Positions 11,933-21,789 are shown, counted from the first letter of the stretch. The stretch is 64,000 nt of DNA from Misgurnus anguillicaudatus (GCF_027580225.2 NC_073352.2:3660501-3724500), one strand, 5' to 3'. Notes: generated by a model not told the origin, from the sequence alone. Made by a program: numbers and translations.

Positions 11933-12789
11933 TTAACTCATTCCCCACTGCGAGCCATTTTTTTTGAAAAGTTGCCCAACAGAATTTTTTGTGATTTTCA
12001 CAAAAGTTTCACAAAATTTTCTTTAAAAAAATATAAACATATAAATATATCAAATGAAAGAACAGACCCTTTGCTTTCAAACAAACAATTAACAAACAAA
12101 CAAAACAGATACAAAGTTATCCTATCTATATTTTTTTCTCTGTTTATAAACTCTTAAATATGGGTATTTTTCTTAAATAATATTAATAGTTTTTTAATAA
12201 TTATTATTATTAGTTTATTAATGATTTAATTTTTGTGAAGGACTTTTTTTAGAGATGAGATTCACAAGCTGTTTCTCAATGCCAAGGAAGGATCCTCGGA
12301 AGCCAGAATTTCAAGGATGCTACGTCATCGACATCCATCGTAGGACTGTTTCAACGTCGAGGATCCTTGGAATTACAACCAAGGACTGAGTCCTTCGTTC
12401 GAGAAATATCCCATATAAAGGAAAGGATGCACATATCCTTCGCACTCTTCGCGAGCTGAAATCACCCACCGTCCTATGCGCGCAGGGACGAAAGAACATA
12501 ATTTCATTGACACAATGACGTGCACTTGCTAGCCTGTTCCATTTACGTGTTCTCCGAATGCTTAAGAGGAGCCTCGTCTAGCCTCTGAAGGAAGTGACTT
12601 GTAAGGACTAGTCCTGCCAAGGAAGTATCCTTGACATTGAGAAACGGCCACTATGATTATCAAAACATACACAGAGTGGATACTCACGATACTACAGATT
12701 AACATAAAACCTCATCAGGAACACGTTTTTTATGCAAACGCTTTCTCTTAATTGACAAGATAACTCGTCAATGGCGGGGAAAGATTTAA
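11933..12789. mobile_element. Repeat B copy 2, interrupted
   Basis: The left end TTAACTCATTCCCC and right end ATGGCGGGGAAAGATTTAA match repeat B copy 1. The shared interior includes AAGAACAGACCCTTTGCTTT. A separate MITE at 12271-12645 splits it. The TTAATTGACAAGATAACTCG stretch from 12748 is the undisturbed counterpart of the site where a repeat D copy sits in repeat B copy 3 (52626/53988). Confidence 0.65.
12271..12645. mobile_element. MITE nested in repeat B copy 2
   Basis: Inverted ends GTTTCTCAATGCCAAGGA on the left and TCCTTGACATTGAGAAAC on the right. About 375 bp, non-coding. Its removal restores continuity of repeat B. Confidence 0.7.
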
Positions 12790-13008
12790 GGAAATTAAGG
12801 AAAAAGAAGAAAGGGAGAAACTGTTTCCTTTTTCTTTGCTTCTACTGTTCAGATATGGCTTATATGTCTTCTATGAGTTTGTGGCAGTGCAGAAACTTTC
12901 CGCCACCATATTTTTACATTATTATTCGTGTTTGCGTCCGCGAATCGATCACATGAGAGGGAGGAGTAATAGGTGGAGCTAACCTGAAAGAACCGGAAGG
13001 AGAAAAGT

Positions 13009-13018
13009 AAATAAAAGA
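13009..13018 (+). promoter_or_regulatory. TATA-like box in 5' LTR
   Basis: AAATAAAAGA lies about 130 bp into the LTR, where a U3 core promoter would be expected. The same sequence occurs in the 3' LTR near 19793-19802. Inferred from position and sequence only. Confidence 0.5.
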
Positions 13019-13754
13019 GACCGCATTGCATCCGGAAGTACTGCGTCATTGTTTTTGTTTACCTGAGTGAGAGTGTGGGCCTGCCGTGAGAGGACGGATG
13101 TTGTTCCAATGCTGGCTTTTGAGTTTATTGACGAGTGCAACACGGAGCTTGGCTTTGGATCGTGTGAGCATTTATCCCAGTCGATATTTGAGATAAGCTA
13201 CGGACAACTGGATTGTTTCCCGTCTGTTATGAGGACAGAGAGCTGCTACACCTCACTCCGAGGACCTCCACTTCCGTAAACTTTGGTTAGTACCCGTACG
13301 CTACTTCGTTGTATCCACCCTCATTCCTAACATTGATACACACACACACTCATAACATTCAAACATCACTCACGATTGAAGATTTAATTGCCACTTTTGT
13401 ATGTTTCATGTTGAAAATGATCGTTTATTAGATGTTTTGTCACCTGATTTATATGTCGATTATTTACAAATGTTTTCTCTTTTTTATTTTATGTGCACTC
13501 TGTAAAATCGTATGGAAAATGAACCATCAAGATGACGCAGTCCATACCCCGCCTGTATTTTTTCAACATTGACATTTAAACTTCATATTTTTACATTTGA
13601 CTTACCTGAAATAAATCACCAGCACCAAACTGCATCACTGGAGTACGATTGTGTTTTTCTTCGTTGGTGTGTTGTTGTATTTTTGTGTAACGGATGGTTT
13701 GTTGCTATCCGGGGCTATTTTTAGCTCTCATAAATTGACAAGATAAGTCTTGTC

Positions 13755-13767
13755 TGGCGCCCGAACA
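13755..13767 (+). other. PBS-like duplicate inside the LTR
   Basis: TGGCGCCCGAACA is identical to the first 13 nt of the true primer binding site at 13989-14006 but sits inside the LTR, 231 bp before its end. The 3' LTR has the same site at 20544-20556, so it is a fixed part of the LTR. It suggests that an older U5/PBS boundary lay here and that the following segment was added later. Confidence 0.8.
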
Positions 13768-13853
13768 TTTAAATAAAGTTTTTTTTTTTTGAAAGTGAAT
13801 TTCACTAGCGGCTATTTGGGGAGTGTGGAGAAAACTTTTAGTCACGTGACTTT

Positions 13854-13911
13854 GTGGCGTCGCGGTAGCGTCTCGGACCTGCGACACGGCGACCCGGGTT
13901 CGATTCTCCCC
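13854..13911 (+). other. tRNA-like module inside the LTR
   Basis: GTGGCGTCGCGGTAGCG resembles a tRNA/SINE A-box region, and GGTTCGATTCT at 13897-13907 is a good B box. T runs of five to eight follow from 13925, as Pol III terminators would. The T-arm stem pairs over only three base pairs, so it is not a working tRNA. It looks like the head of a tRNA-derived SINE. The 3' LTR carries the same module at 20643-20700, and a diverged relative occurs at 21537-21641. Confidence 0.65.
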
Positions 13912-13988
13912 TATAGCAGACATTTGTTTTTCGTTTTTTTTGTTTTTTGTATATTTACACTTTGAACAAAAGGGCCACCGTTACAGAG

Positions 13989-14006
13989 TGGCGCCCGAAC
14001 AGGGAC
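13989..14006 (+). promoter_or_regulatory. Primer binding site (tRNA-Lys)
   Basis: TGGCGCCCGAACAGGGAC starts 3 nt after the 5' LTR. The 18 nt match the complement of the 3' end of animal tRNA-Lys(UUU), the primer known from several retroviruses. This sets minus-strand cDNA priming for the element. Confidence 0.93.
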
Positions 14007-14519
14007 CTAAACTTGAAATTTAAACACATGAACTTGAAAACTTGAACTTTAAAAAAAACTGCACTTGAACACTTGCACTTTAACACTTGAATTAAATTTG
14101 AATGTGATGTGATGTCATAACTCAAGTATTCATTTGAAATTCTTGTTGAACTTGTTTAAGTGGTATTTGAATTTTGAATTGATTCTTTGAACTTGAAGTA
14201 ACTTGTTTTGTTGTTTTGTCTGATTTTTCAAACATTTATTTCATGAATGGTAATGAAAAAACTGTGGGAAACTACCTAAAGTGAGATCACGTGTGATTTG
14301 CTCATCACTACTTACCTTGTGTTTTGTGTTTGCTTGAAATTGATGGTTTTGCAGGTGATTGTAAAGAACAATTGCTTAAATCTTTTGAATGAACTGTGAA
14401 ACTGTGGCAAGCATTGATTTCTATACACATCACACTGATACCATAGAGAATATAGCACTTTAGTTTTATTTTGTATTTGTTTGTTTTTTTCATTGACAAC
14501 ATACGCTACACAAATTAAA
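14007..14519 (+). other. Gypsy 5' leader
   Basis: Untranslated region between the primer site and the gag-pol start. Its first 200 bp are built from degenerate repeats of ACTTGAA and ACACTTG. No intact upstream gene is seen. Packaging or translation signals are likely here but cannot be identified by eye. Confidence 0.6.
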
Positions 14520-17500
14520 ATGACAGATCCCAATGCTCAACATAGTACCCTTGTGAACATGGAGGTGCCTGATGTAGCCACTCCTCCTTGGCCACCGGTG
14601 TACCGCCAAGCTCCTCCAGCAGGTGTTCACACTTTTTGTCACACACCCACACTCTTCAGAGGTTCTGCCCCACCAAGAGCACATGTGCGGTTTGCATCTC
14701 CACCATTAGGCGGCAGCACTCCAGCTCAAGTACCCATGGCAGAACAGAGCCACAACGACTCTATGCAATTATGTTCAACAACGCCATCATTTGACATGAC
14801 ATCAGCTATTGCATCACCCCCTTCACGCCTATCATCAGGGATACAGTATGAACTGCCAGGAGATCTTCCAACACCTAGAAGAGAAATTGGACAACTTACA
14901 TCACAAGTTCAAGGAAATTGGGACACCATATATGATTTTATGACCAAGCAGGAGAAGGCTGTGACTGAACTTACCAAGGAGTTACAATCCAGTTCATCTG
15001 ATCACAAGAAGGAGACCACTGAACTTGCTGGTAAAATGGAGGAAATGAAGCAGCACATGTCCGTCACTTTATCTGCACACAAAAAACAGGCCGACAGTGA
15101 GACAGATCAGACACTTAAAGCCATAAAACTGATGTTAACAGAAGAACTAAAGAAGACTGAGAATACTTTGGTATCGGAAATGCAATTCCTTGTGCAACAA
15201 TTGCAGGCGGAAGTTCAGCAGGACATTCAGGCACTCCAAAGGAACCACCAGAGATCTTCTGATGATTTGCTGAAAGAAACCAATCAATTAATTTCATTTA
15301 CGGGGAAACTTTCAACAAACCTGAGTGAATTGCAATCACAAATGGAGACAAAATTTGACATTCAGGAGAAAACCATTGCTGACCTAAAAGTGAAAAGTGT
15401 TTCTTCCTCTACCACATCTTCTCTTGTCACCACTCCAGTTTCCATCCCTACTCCAGTTCCCATACCTGCCACTGTTGTAAAAAGCGATCACATCAAAGTT
15501 ACATTCCCCACTTTTGGAAGACCTAGTGATGATCAAGATCCTTTATTATACATCACACGCTGTCAAGACTTTCTTGCTTTGCATCCACTCACCGATGATG
15601 ACATTTTAGCCACCTTCAGAACCGTTCTCTCAGGCACTGCTCGTGACTGGTGGGAGGTAGCAAGAACCACAGTTACCAGCTGGATGGAATTCCAATCTGC
15701 TTTCCTCTCAGCTTTCCTTGCAGAAGACTACGAGGATGAACTGGCTGAACGTGTTCGAAAACGAACCCAAGGAGAAAAAGAGTCTATTCGTGACTTTGCT
15801 TTTAGTTACCGAGCACTTTGCAAGCGATGGAAATTTGACCTGGAGGAAAGGGACATAGTTAAGATGATACTCAAGAACATAAAACCCTACCTTGCTAGTC
15901 ATCTTCGTGGACATGTTAGCACTGTGGAAGAACTTGTACGTCTCTGCCACCAGCTAGAAAGAGACCACGAACAACAAACACAATGTGATAACCGAACAAT
16001 GCCCAAAACCACTACCACGTCAGTTAAAGGAACAGCATCCACCCCACCTGTTGTACAATGTTGGCGCTGCAAAGAGCTACATGCCCCAGGCAGCTGTCCA
16101 CATTATGTCTCCTCAAGCCAACCTACACAATCTGCAAGTCATCAGCCATACTCGAACAGACGAAATTATAATCCACACAAGCCAGGTCCACCTTCCCATA
16201 ATACAGTGTCTTCAGTATCTACAAAGAACTCAACCACAGATCAGCATAACACTCCCCTTACACCTAGAGAAAAAGTTCCCGGAAATGCTGTCTGCATACC
16301 ACAACAGTTAATGGTACCTGTAAGCATTGGCCCATGGAAAGGAAAGGCCATTGTAGACACGGGGGCAAGTTACACCCTCATCCACGAGTCACTATGGAGA
16401 AGCTTGTCACAGACACCCCCTGACCTTCAACCTTGGACTCGCGGACCACTCTATTTAGCAAATGGAAAAGCAGAAGTACCCTTAGGATGGATCAATACAG
16501 GTATAACTTTGCACAATCATTCTTTCACAATACCTGCTGCTGTCCTTTCCACACATGCCTTAGCGTATGCTGTAGTCTTAGGGTTAGACTTCATTTTCTT
16601 CAGTGGCCTACAAATCAACGTAATAGATCAAAAATACTCATTCAAGATTGCGCCCACAGAAGAATATCCTTTTCAACCAGGAGTTGCAAGTATCCCACCT
16701 TGTGTTGACTCATCACGTAAAAAAACCAAACCAACCAAGCCCAGTTTACACTTGATGACATCTGTACCTCCACCTACACCCTTACTGGTCCTGCAGCAAC
16801 CTGATATAGTCTCTGATGAGGTGTTAATCAGAAATGCAGTAGACATGGCTCATTTACCCCCAGATGGAAAGCAGACCTTACACCATATCCTTACAAGCAA
16901 CACTGAAGTATGCACACTACGTCCTGGACGCACTGATATCTTACAGCACTGCATTTACACCACCTGTCAGGTACCCATTAAGCAAAAACCATATCGTTTG
17001 TCTCCTATCAAACAACTTGCCATGGAAGAACAGCTCGAAGAAATGTTGAGTCAAGGAATTGTTGATCCATCACACTCCAGTTGGGCCTCACCAGTGGTTT
17101 TGGTTCCCAAGAAAGATGGCACGTTAAGATTCTGTGTAGATTACAGGAAAATCAATTCAGTTACAGAAACCGATGCTTATCCACTCCCAAACATTACAGA
17201 AATCTTACAATCACTTTCTGGAGCAGCTATCTTCTCAACTATTGATTTAAACAGCGGATATTGGCAAGTAGCAATGGATCCCACCAGTAAAGCAAAAACA
17301 GCATTTATCACTCCTGCAGGACTCTTCGAGTTCAACGTTATGCCATTTGGACTTAAAAATGCTGCTGCCACCTTCCAGAGACTTATGGAAATAGTCCTGG
17401 GAGAGTTAAAGGGAAAGTTTTGTTTTGTATATATTGATGACATCATAATTTACTCACCTTCCATAGCACAACACTACCATGATATCCAGGCTGTTCTTCA

Positions 17501-19604
17501 CAAACTTGAGACTGCCGGACTGACCATCAATCTAAAGAAAAGTAGATTCTGTCTTGAGGAAATCAGTTTTTTGGGACACATTGTAAATGTTCAAGGGATT
17601 ACAGCAGATCCTAGCAAAATCCAAGCCATCCAATCCTACCCCGTGCCTAAGAACTTAAAAGATGTTCAGAGGTTCCTTGGTCTGGCAGGATGGTACCATC
17701 GGTTCGTTCCCAACTTCTCAAGGCTGGCTGAACCTCTCAACACTCTGAAGAAAAAGGGACAACAGTTTCAGTGGACACCCTCATGTCAACAAGCTTTTGA
17801 TCAATTAAAATCTTGCCTTACTTCATCACCAATTCTTGGTCATCCTGACTTTCAGCTCCCCTTGATCGTCTATACAGACGCAAGCGACACTGGCTTGGGT
17901 GCTATCCTTGCACAACGGAAACCCCTGGGGAACGAAATTGTGATCGCTTACGCAAGTAGAACTTTAACAGGAGCAGAAATCAATTACACAGCAACGGAAA
18001 AAGAATGTCTGGCCGTTGTTTGGGCACTGGAAAAGTGGCAACACTATTTAGAACTCAGATTATTCACAGTTGTGACTGACCATTCTGCGCTACAGTGGGT
18101 AATGAGTTCCACCAAAACCACCAGCCGTCTTCTCCGATGGGTCCTACGACTACAAAAATTTGATTTCATCATTGAGTACAGAAAAGGCAAACTTAATGTG
18201 GCACCAGATGCGTTATCCAGAATGTCTCCCACTCTCAGTTGTAACCTTGTTGCAAGCAAGCAAAACACAGAACTACCTTGGTCAGAAGTTGACTTATGGG
18301 AAGAACAACAGAAGGACCCTGAAGTGACAAAGCTGCTGCAAGCCATAGCAGAAAATTCGGATCTGGAAAATCGATACGAAGTTATCAATGATAAATTGTA
18401 TCAGAAAACACAACAAACAGATAATCACATACATTACAGAGTTTACATACCCCATAGTCTCCGAACTTCATTCTTACAGTATTACCATGCCAGTCCTTTA
18501 AGTGCCCATGGAGGGATCTTCAAAACTTACAAGAGACTGCAAGAATTTGCATTCTGGCCAGGAATGTGGTCAGATGTAAAACGTCATGTAAAAACCTGCA
18601 TAACCTGTCAAAAATTCAAGAACGATAATCAGAAACCAGCTGGAAAATTACAACAAACCATCACAACCCGACCCAATCAAATGTTAGGAGTGGACATTAT
18701 GGGACCCTTACCACGAAGCACAAACCAAAATGAATACCTACTGGTTTTCGTGGATTACTACACACGTTGGGTCGAATTATTCCCTATGCGTAATGCCACT
18801 GCCCACACTGTTGCCACCATTTTCAGGAAAGAAATCCTAACTCGATGGGGAGTACCGGATTTTCTTGTCTCAGATAGAGGTGTCCAATTTACCTCATCTG
18901 TATTCAAGGAGCTGTGTGAAAACTGGAGCATTACACCAAAACTGACCACTGCATACCATCCACAAACCAACCTAACTGAAAGAATCAACCGCAATCTCAA
19001 GAACATGATGGCCGCTTACGTAGAAGACAATCACAAAAAATGGGACCAATACCTACCAGAATTCCGATTTGCTTTGAATTCCGCAGTACAGGAAACAATC
19101 GGACTGATTCCAGCCGAACTGCAGCTTGGTCGAAAACTCCAAGGACCATTGGACAAACTTCTGCACGGTAACAATTTAACACCCGATGCTGCTTCTTATG
19201 ATGTAGTTCAGCATCTTCACCAACTACACATGCAAGCAAAAGAAAACAGTCAAAAACCGAAGAAAAGACAACTGAGAAACTACAATAAGGACAGAAGAGA
19301 CTTAATCTTTAAAGATAAGGATCGAGTATGGTTGCGTAACTTCCCACAATCCAGCGCACAACGTAACTATAGTGCAAAACTCGCTCCTAAATGGAAAGGA
19401 CCCTACCGTATTGTGAAGCAGCTGGGTCCGGTCAACTACCAGATAGTCCTGGAAGACACTGGGGAAGATGTCCGATCAGCACATGTCTGTAATTTAAAAA
19501 AGTGTTTCCCTACAGCAGAAGAATTAGAGTATCAGGAACAGGAAAACCTTCACAAGTTATTTCAAGATTCCTCTGATGAAACTGAAGAATTTTTAGGTTT
19601 CTAA
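14520..19604 (+). CDS. gag-pol: Gag-Pol polyprotein of Ty3/Gypsy retrotransposon
   Basis: A 1694-residue polyprotein in one frame, started at the first in-frame ATG (A at -3, a good initiation context); the frame is open further upstream without an ATG. Regions in order: a Pro-rich N-terminus; a predicted coiled coil at about 125-290; a retrotransposon Gag capsid domain at about 340-485; and a zinc knuckle from Cys514 of unusual spacing (CX2CX3HX4C, one residue shorter than the usual CX2CX4HX4C). Next come the aspartic protease with DTGA from 613, reverse transcriptase with YIDD at 971-974, and RNase H with its first Asp at about 1120. Integrase has a His/His/Cys/Cys zinc finger (His1323; Cys pair near 1360) and catalytic Asp1392, Asp1452 and Glu1487, the last two spaced D35E. 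A GPY/F motif (KWKGPY) lies near 1624. There is no chromodomain and no Gag/Pol frameshift, so processing would rest on the protease. All catalytic residues are present and no stop interrupts the frame. It would act in cytoplasmic particles and then the nucleus. Confidence 0.95.
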   Translation: MTDPNAQHSTLVNMEVPDVATPPWPPVYRQAPPAGVHTFCHTPTLFRGSAPPRAHVRFASPPLGGSTPAQVPMAEQSHNDSMQLCSTTPSFDMTSAIASPPSRLSSGIQYELPGDLPTPRREIGQLTSQVQGNWDTIYDFMTKQEKAVTELTKELQSSSSDHKKETTELAGKMEEMKQHMSVTLSAHKKQADSETDQTLKAIKLMLTEELKKTENTLVSEMQFLVQQLQAEVQQDIQALQRNHQRSSDDLLKETNQLISFTGKLSTNLSELQSQMETKFDIQEKTIADLKVKSVSSSTTSSLVTTPVSIPTPVPIPATVVKSDHIKVTFPTFGRPSDDQDPLLYITRCQDFLALHPLTDDDILATFRTVLSGTARDWWEVARTTVTSWMEFQSAFLSAFLAEDYEDELAERVRKRTQGEKESIRDFAFSYRALCKRWKFDLEERDIVKMILKNIKPYLASHLRGHVSTVEELVRLCHQLERDHEQQTQCDNRTMPKTTTTSVKGTASTPPVVQCWRCKELHAPGSCPHYVSSSQPTQSASHQPYSNRRNYNPHKPGPPSHNTVSSVSTKNSTTDQHNTPLTPREKVPGNAVCIPQQLMVPVSIGPWKGKAIVDTGASYTLIHESLWRSLSQTPPDLQPWTRGPLYLANGKAEVPLGWINTGITLHNHSFTIPAAVLSTHALAYAVVLGLDFIFFSGLQINVIDQKYSFKIAPTEEYPFQPGVASIPPCVDSSRKKTKPTKPSLHLMTSVPPPTPLLVLQQPDIVSDEVLIRNAVDMAHLPPDGKQTLHHILTSNTEVCTLRPGRTDILQHCIYTTCQVPIKQKPYRLSPIKQLAMEEQLEEMLSQGIVDPSHSSWASPVVLVPKKDGTLRFCVDYRKINSVTETDAYPLPNITEILQSLSGAAIFSTIDLNSGYWQVAMDPTSKAKTAFITPAGLFEFNVMPFGLKNAAATFQRLMEIVLGELKGKFCFVYIDDIIIYSPSIAQHYHDIQAVLHKLETAGLTINLKKSRFCLEEISFLGHIVNVQGITADPSKIQAIQSYPVPKNLKDVQRFLGLAGWYHRFVPNFSRLAEPLNTLKKKGQQFQWTPSCQQAFDQLKSCLTSSPILGHPDFQLPLIVYTDASDTGLGAILAQRKPLGNEIVIAYASRTLTGAEINYTATEKECLAVVWALEKWQHYLELRLFTVVTDHSALQWVMSSTKTTSRLLRWVLRLQKFDFIIEYRKGKLNVAPDALSRMSPTLSCNLVASKQNTELPWSEVDLWEEQQKDPEVTKLLQAIAENSDLENRYEVINDKLYQKTQQTDNHIHYRVYIPHSLRTSFLQYYHASPLSAHGGIFKTYKRLQEFAFWPGMWSDVKRHVKTCITCQKFKNDNQKPAGKLQQTITTRPNQMLGVDIMGPLPRSTNQNEYLLVFVDYYTRWVELFPMRNATAHTVATIFRKEILTRWGVPDFLVSDRGVQFTSSVFKELCENWSITPKLTTAYHPQTNLTERINRNLKNMMAAYVEDNHKKWDQYLPEFRFALNSAVQETIGLIPAELQLGRKLQGPLDKLLHGNNLTPDAASYDVVQHLHQLHMQAKENSQKPKKRQLRNYNKDRRDLIFKDKDRVWLRNFPQSSAQRNYSAKLAPKWKGPYRIVKQLGPVNYQIVLEDTGEDVRSAHVCNLKKCFPTAEELEYQEQENLHKLFQDSSDETEEFLGF

Positions 19605-19652
19605 CCTGTATTTTTGTTGTTTTGTTAAATCACCCTTGGGTGCTTTTTTTCC

Positions 19653-19664
19653 AGGGGGGGAGAG
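19653..19664 (+). promoter_or_regulatory. Polypurine tract
   Basis: AGGGGGGGAGAG ends two bases before the 3' LTR. An RNase H-resistant purine run at this place primes plus-strand DNA synthesis in LTR elements. The two extra bases fit end trimming by integrase. Confidence 0.85.
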
Positions 19665-19666
19665 TG

Positions 19667-20778
19667 TGGCAGTGCAGAAACTTTCCGCCACCATATTTTT
19701 ACATTATTATTCGTGTTTGCCTCCGCGAATCGATCACATGAGAGGGAGGAGTAATAGGTGGAGCTAACCTGAAAGAACCGGAAGGAGAAAAGTAAATAAA
19801 AGAGACCGCATTGCATCCGGAAGTACTGCGTCATTGTTTTTGTTTACCTGAGTGAGAGTGTGGGCCTGCCGTGAGAGGACGGATGTTGTTCCAATGCTGG
19901 CTTTTGAGTTTATTGACGAGTGCAACACGGAGCTTTGGCTTTGGATCGTGTGAGCATTTATCCCAGTCGATATTTGAGATAAGCTACGGACAACTGGATT
20001 GTTTCCCGTCTGTTATGAGGACAGAGAGCTGCTACACCTCACTCCGAGGACCTCCACTTCCGTAAACTTTGGTTAGTACCCGTACGCTACTTCGTTGTAT
20101 CCACCCTCATTCCTAACATTGATACACACACACACACACTCATAACATTCAAACATCACTCACGATTGAAGATTTAATTGCCACTTTTGTATGTTTCATG
20201 TTGAAAATGATCGTTTATTAGATGTTTTGTCACCTGCTTTATATGTCGATTATTTACAAATGTTTTCTCTTTTTATTTTATGTGCACTCTGTGAAATCTT
20301 ATGGAAAATGAACCATCAAGATGACGCAGTCCATACCCCGCCTGTATTTTTTCAACATTGACATTTAAACTTCATATTTTTACATTTGACTTACCTGAAA
20401 TAAATCACCAGCACCAAACTGCATCACTGGAGTACGATTGTGTTTTTCTTCGTTGTTGTGTTGTTGTATTTTTGTGTAACGGATGGTTTGTTGCTATCCG
20501 GGGCTATTTTTAGCTCTCATGAATTGACAAGATAAGTCTTGTCTGGCGCCCGAACATTTTAATAAAGTTTTTTTTTTTTGAAAGTGAATTTCACTAGCGG
20601 CTATTTGGGGAGTGTGGAGAAAACTTTTAGTCACGTGACTTTGTGGCGTCGCGGTAGCGTCTCGGACCTGCGACACGGCGACCCGGGTTCGATTCTCCCC
20701 TATAGCAGACATTTGTTTTTCGTTTTTTTTTTTTGTTTTTTTTATATTTACACATTGAACAAAATGGCCACCGTTACA
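19667..20778 (+). repeat. 3' LTR of the Gypsy element
   Basis: The LTR is 1112 bp, about 99% identical to the 5' LTR, with the same TGTGGC start and TTACA end. The AATAAA at 20399-20404 would end the genomic transcript. The PBS-like site (20544-20556) and the tRNA-like module (20643-20700) are both retained. AGTT follows at 20779-20782. Confidence 0.95.
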
Positions 20779-20782
20779 AGTT

Positions 20783-21500
20783 GATAACTGAAAATGTCTG
20801 TTCACTGATGGTCCCTATAAAACCTGACAGAGCTTGAGAGGATTTGTGAAGAAGAATGACAGAAAATCCCCCAATCCAGGTGTGCAAAGCTTTTTGTGTC
20901 ATACCCAAAAAGACTTGAGGCTGTAATTGCTGCAAATGTGTTTCAACTAAGTAAAAGGTCTGAATGTATTAATGTAATTGATTTATTAACTAGTTGTTTA
21001 TTGGCATGCATATTACTAGGATATTGGTTGTTTATCAGTACAAATAAAGCACATACTTATGTCTTATTCTACAGCTCTTAATTCTACCCTATATATAATA
21101 TACTATTAGACTTAACTGTAATTTCTACAGTTACTTACCACAAAATGCCCAGTAAAATACTGTCATTTTCTTTTCCAGTTTATTGCTTATGCATTATGGG
21201 TATTAACATTTAATTAACAGTGATTTACTGTTTGTTTTGAATTTGCGGTAGACTGCTGTAAAACACCAGCAGTAGTGCTACTGTAGTTGAATAAAATAGT
21301 GTTGTAAAAGCATATAAAATGGAAAAATAAAATGTATCTATGAAATGAAATACATTTTATTTGTTATGCTTTTAGCAGTGAAGCAAATTTCAAAATGTGA
21401 AATGTTTTTCAGCAGTGTAAATAATTTATTGAGAAATGGATTATGGATAAATGCTTGACCGTCAGATTTGAATTTGACCTCAAGACTTCAAAACACTAGT
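20783..21500. other. Unassigned DNA with TACTGTAAA-type repeats
   Basis: From about 21120 the sequence has recurrent TACTGT and CTGTAAAA motifs, which resume at 21660-21790. They may be the two halves of a repeat around the 21504-21641 module. No gene recognised. Confidence 0.35.
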
Positions 21501-21503
21501 GAC

Positions 21504-21641
21504 GACAAGATTTCGCTCCTGGAGAGTGACAGAAGAGGCTACTTGGGGAGTGTAGCGAGTAACTTTTATTAAGTGACTCTGTAGCACTTTGGTAGTGTTA
21601 CGGACCTACTATACGGGTGATCTGGGTTTGATTCCCCTTCA
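21504..21641 (+). repeat. Diverged relative of the LTR tRNA-like module
   Basis: It starts GACAAGAT, then has CTTGGGGAGTGTAG, GTAGCACTTTGGTAGTG (A-box-like) and GGGTTTGATTCCCC (B-box-like). The order matches 13738-13911 of the Gypsy LTR at roughly 70% by eye, but it lacks about 35 bp with the AATAAAG and T run. It is either an old SINE copy or a fragment of a related LTR. Confidence 0.55.
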
Positions 21642-21789
21642 AGGCAACTTTTTAAAAACTAGGTTACCGTAAGGGTATTATACTGTAAAATGGAACTGCT
21701 GTAAAGGCGTCATACTGTAAAAAACATGTACAGTTATGGGGCAGTTGCAGTTGAGTTACCGTATATATACAATAAAAAGTCTAACAGCG

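Larger units (their letters stand above)
12880..13985 (+). repeat. 5' LTR of the Gypsy element
   Basis: The LTR is 1106 bp, starting TGTGGCAGTGC and ending GCCACCGTTACA. A TATA-like AAATAAAAGA at 13009-13018 and an AATAAA at 13610-13615 suggest U3 up to about 13035, a long R, and U5 to the end. A (CA)n tract lies near 13330. The last 250 bp are odd: a 13-nt copy of the primer binding site at 13755-13767, an 11-bp T run, and a tRNA-like module at 13854-13911 followed by further T runs. The LTR is long for the family. Confidence 0.95.
12880..20778 (+). mobile_element. Complete Ty3/Gypsy LTR retrotransposon
   Basis: A 7.9-kb element bounded by two LTRs that both begin TGTGGC and end TTACA. AGTT flanks both sides (12876-12879 and 20779-20782) as a 4-bp target duplication. 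In order it holds the 5' LTR, a tRNA-Lys primer binding site, a leader of about 510 bp, one uninterrupted gag-pol frame, a polypurine tract and the 3' LTR. The order protease, reverse transcriptase, RNase H, integrase is that of Metaviridae (Ty3/Gypsy), not Copia. By eye the LTRs differ at about eleven substitutions plus small indels in simple tracts, near 1%, so insertion is fairly recent. I see no env gene. Confidence 0.97.

Noticed and set aside
13854..13911. A genuine tRNA gene in the Gypsy LTR
   Set aside because: The B box is good, but the T-arm pairs over only three base pairs and no acceptor stem closes the structure, so it is at best a tRNA-like relic.
15985..18388. Additional genes overlapping gag-pol in other frames
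   Set aside because: They are shadows of the long polyprotein frame and show no start context or motifs of their own.
19605..19666. An envelope gene that would make the Gypsy element an errantivirus-like retrovirus
   Set aside because: Only about 60 bp separate the gag-pol stop from the 3' LTR, so there is no room for env.
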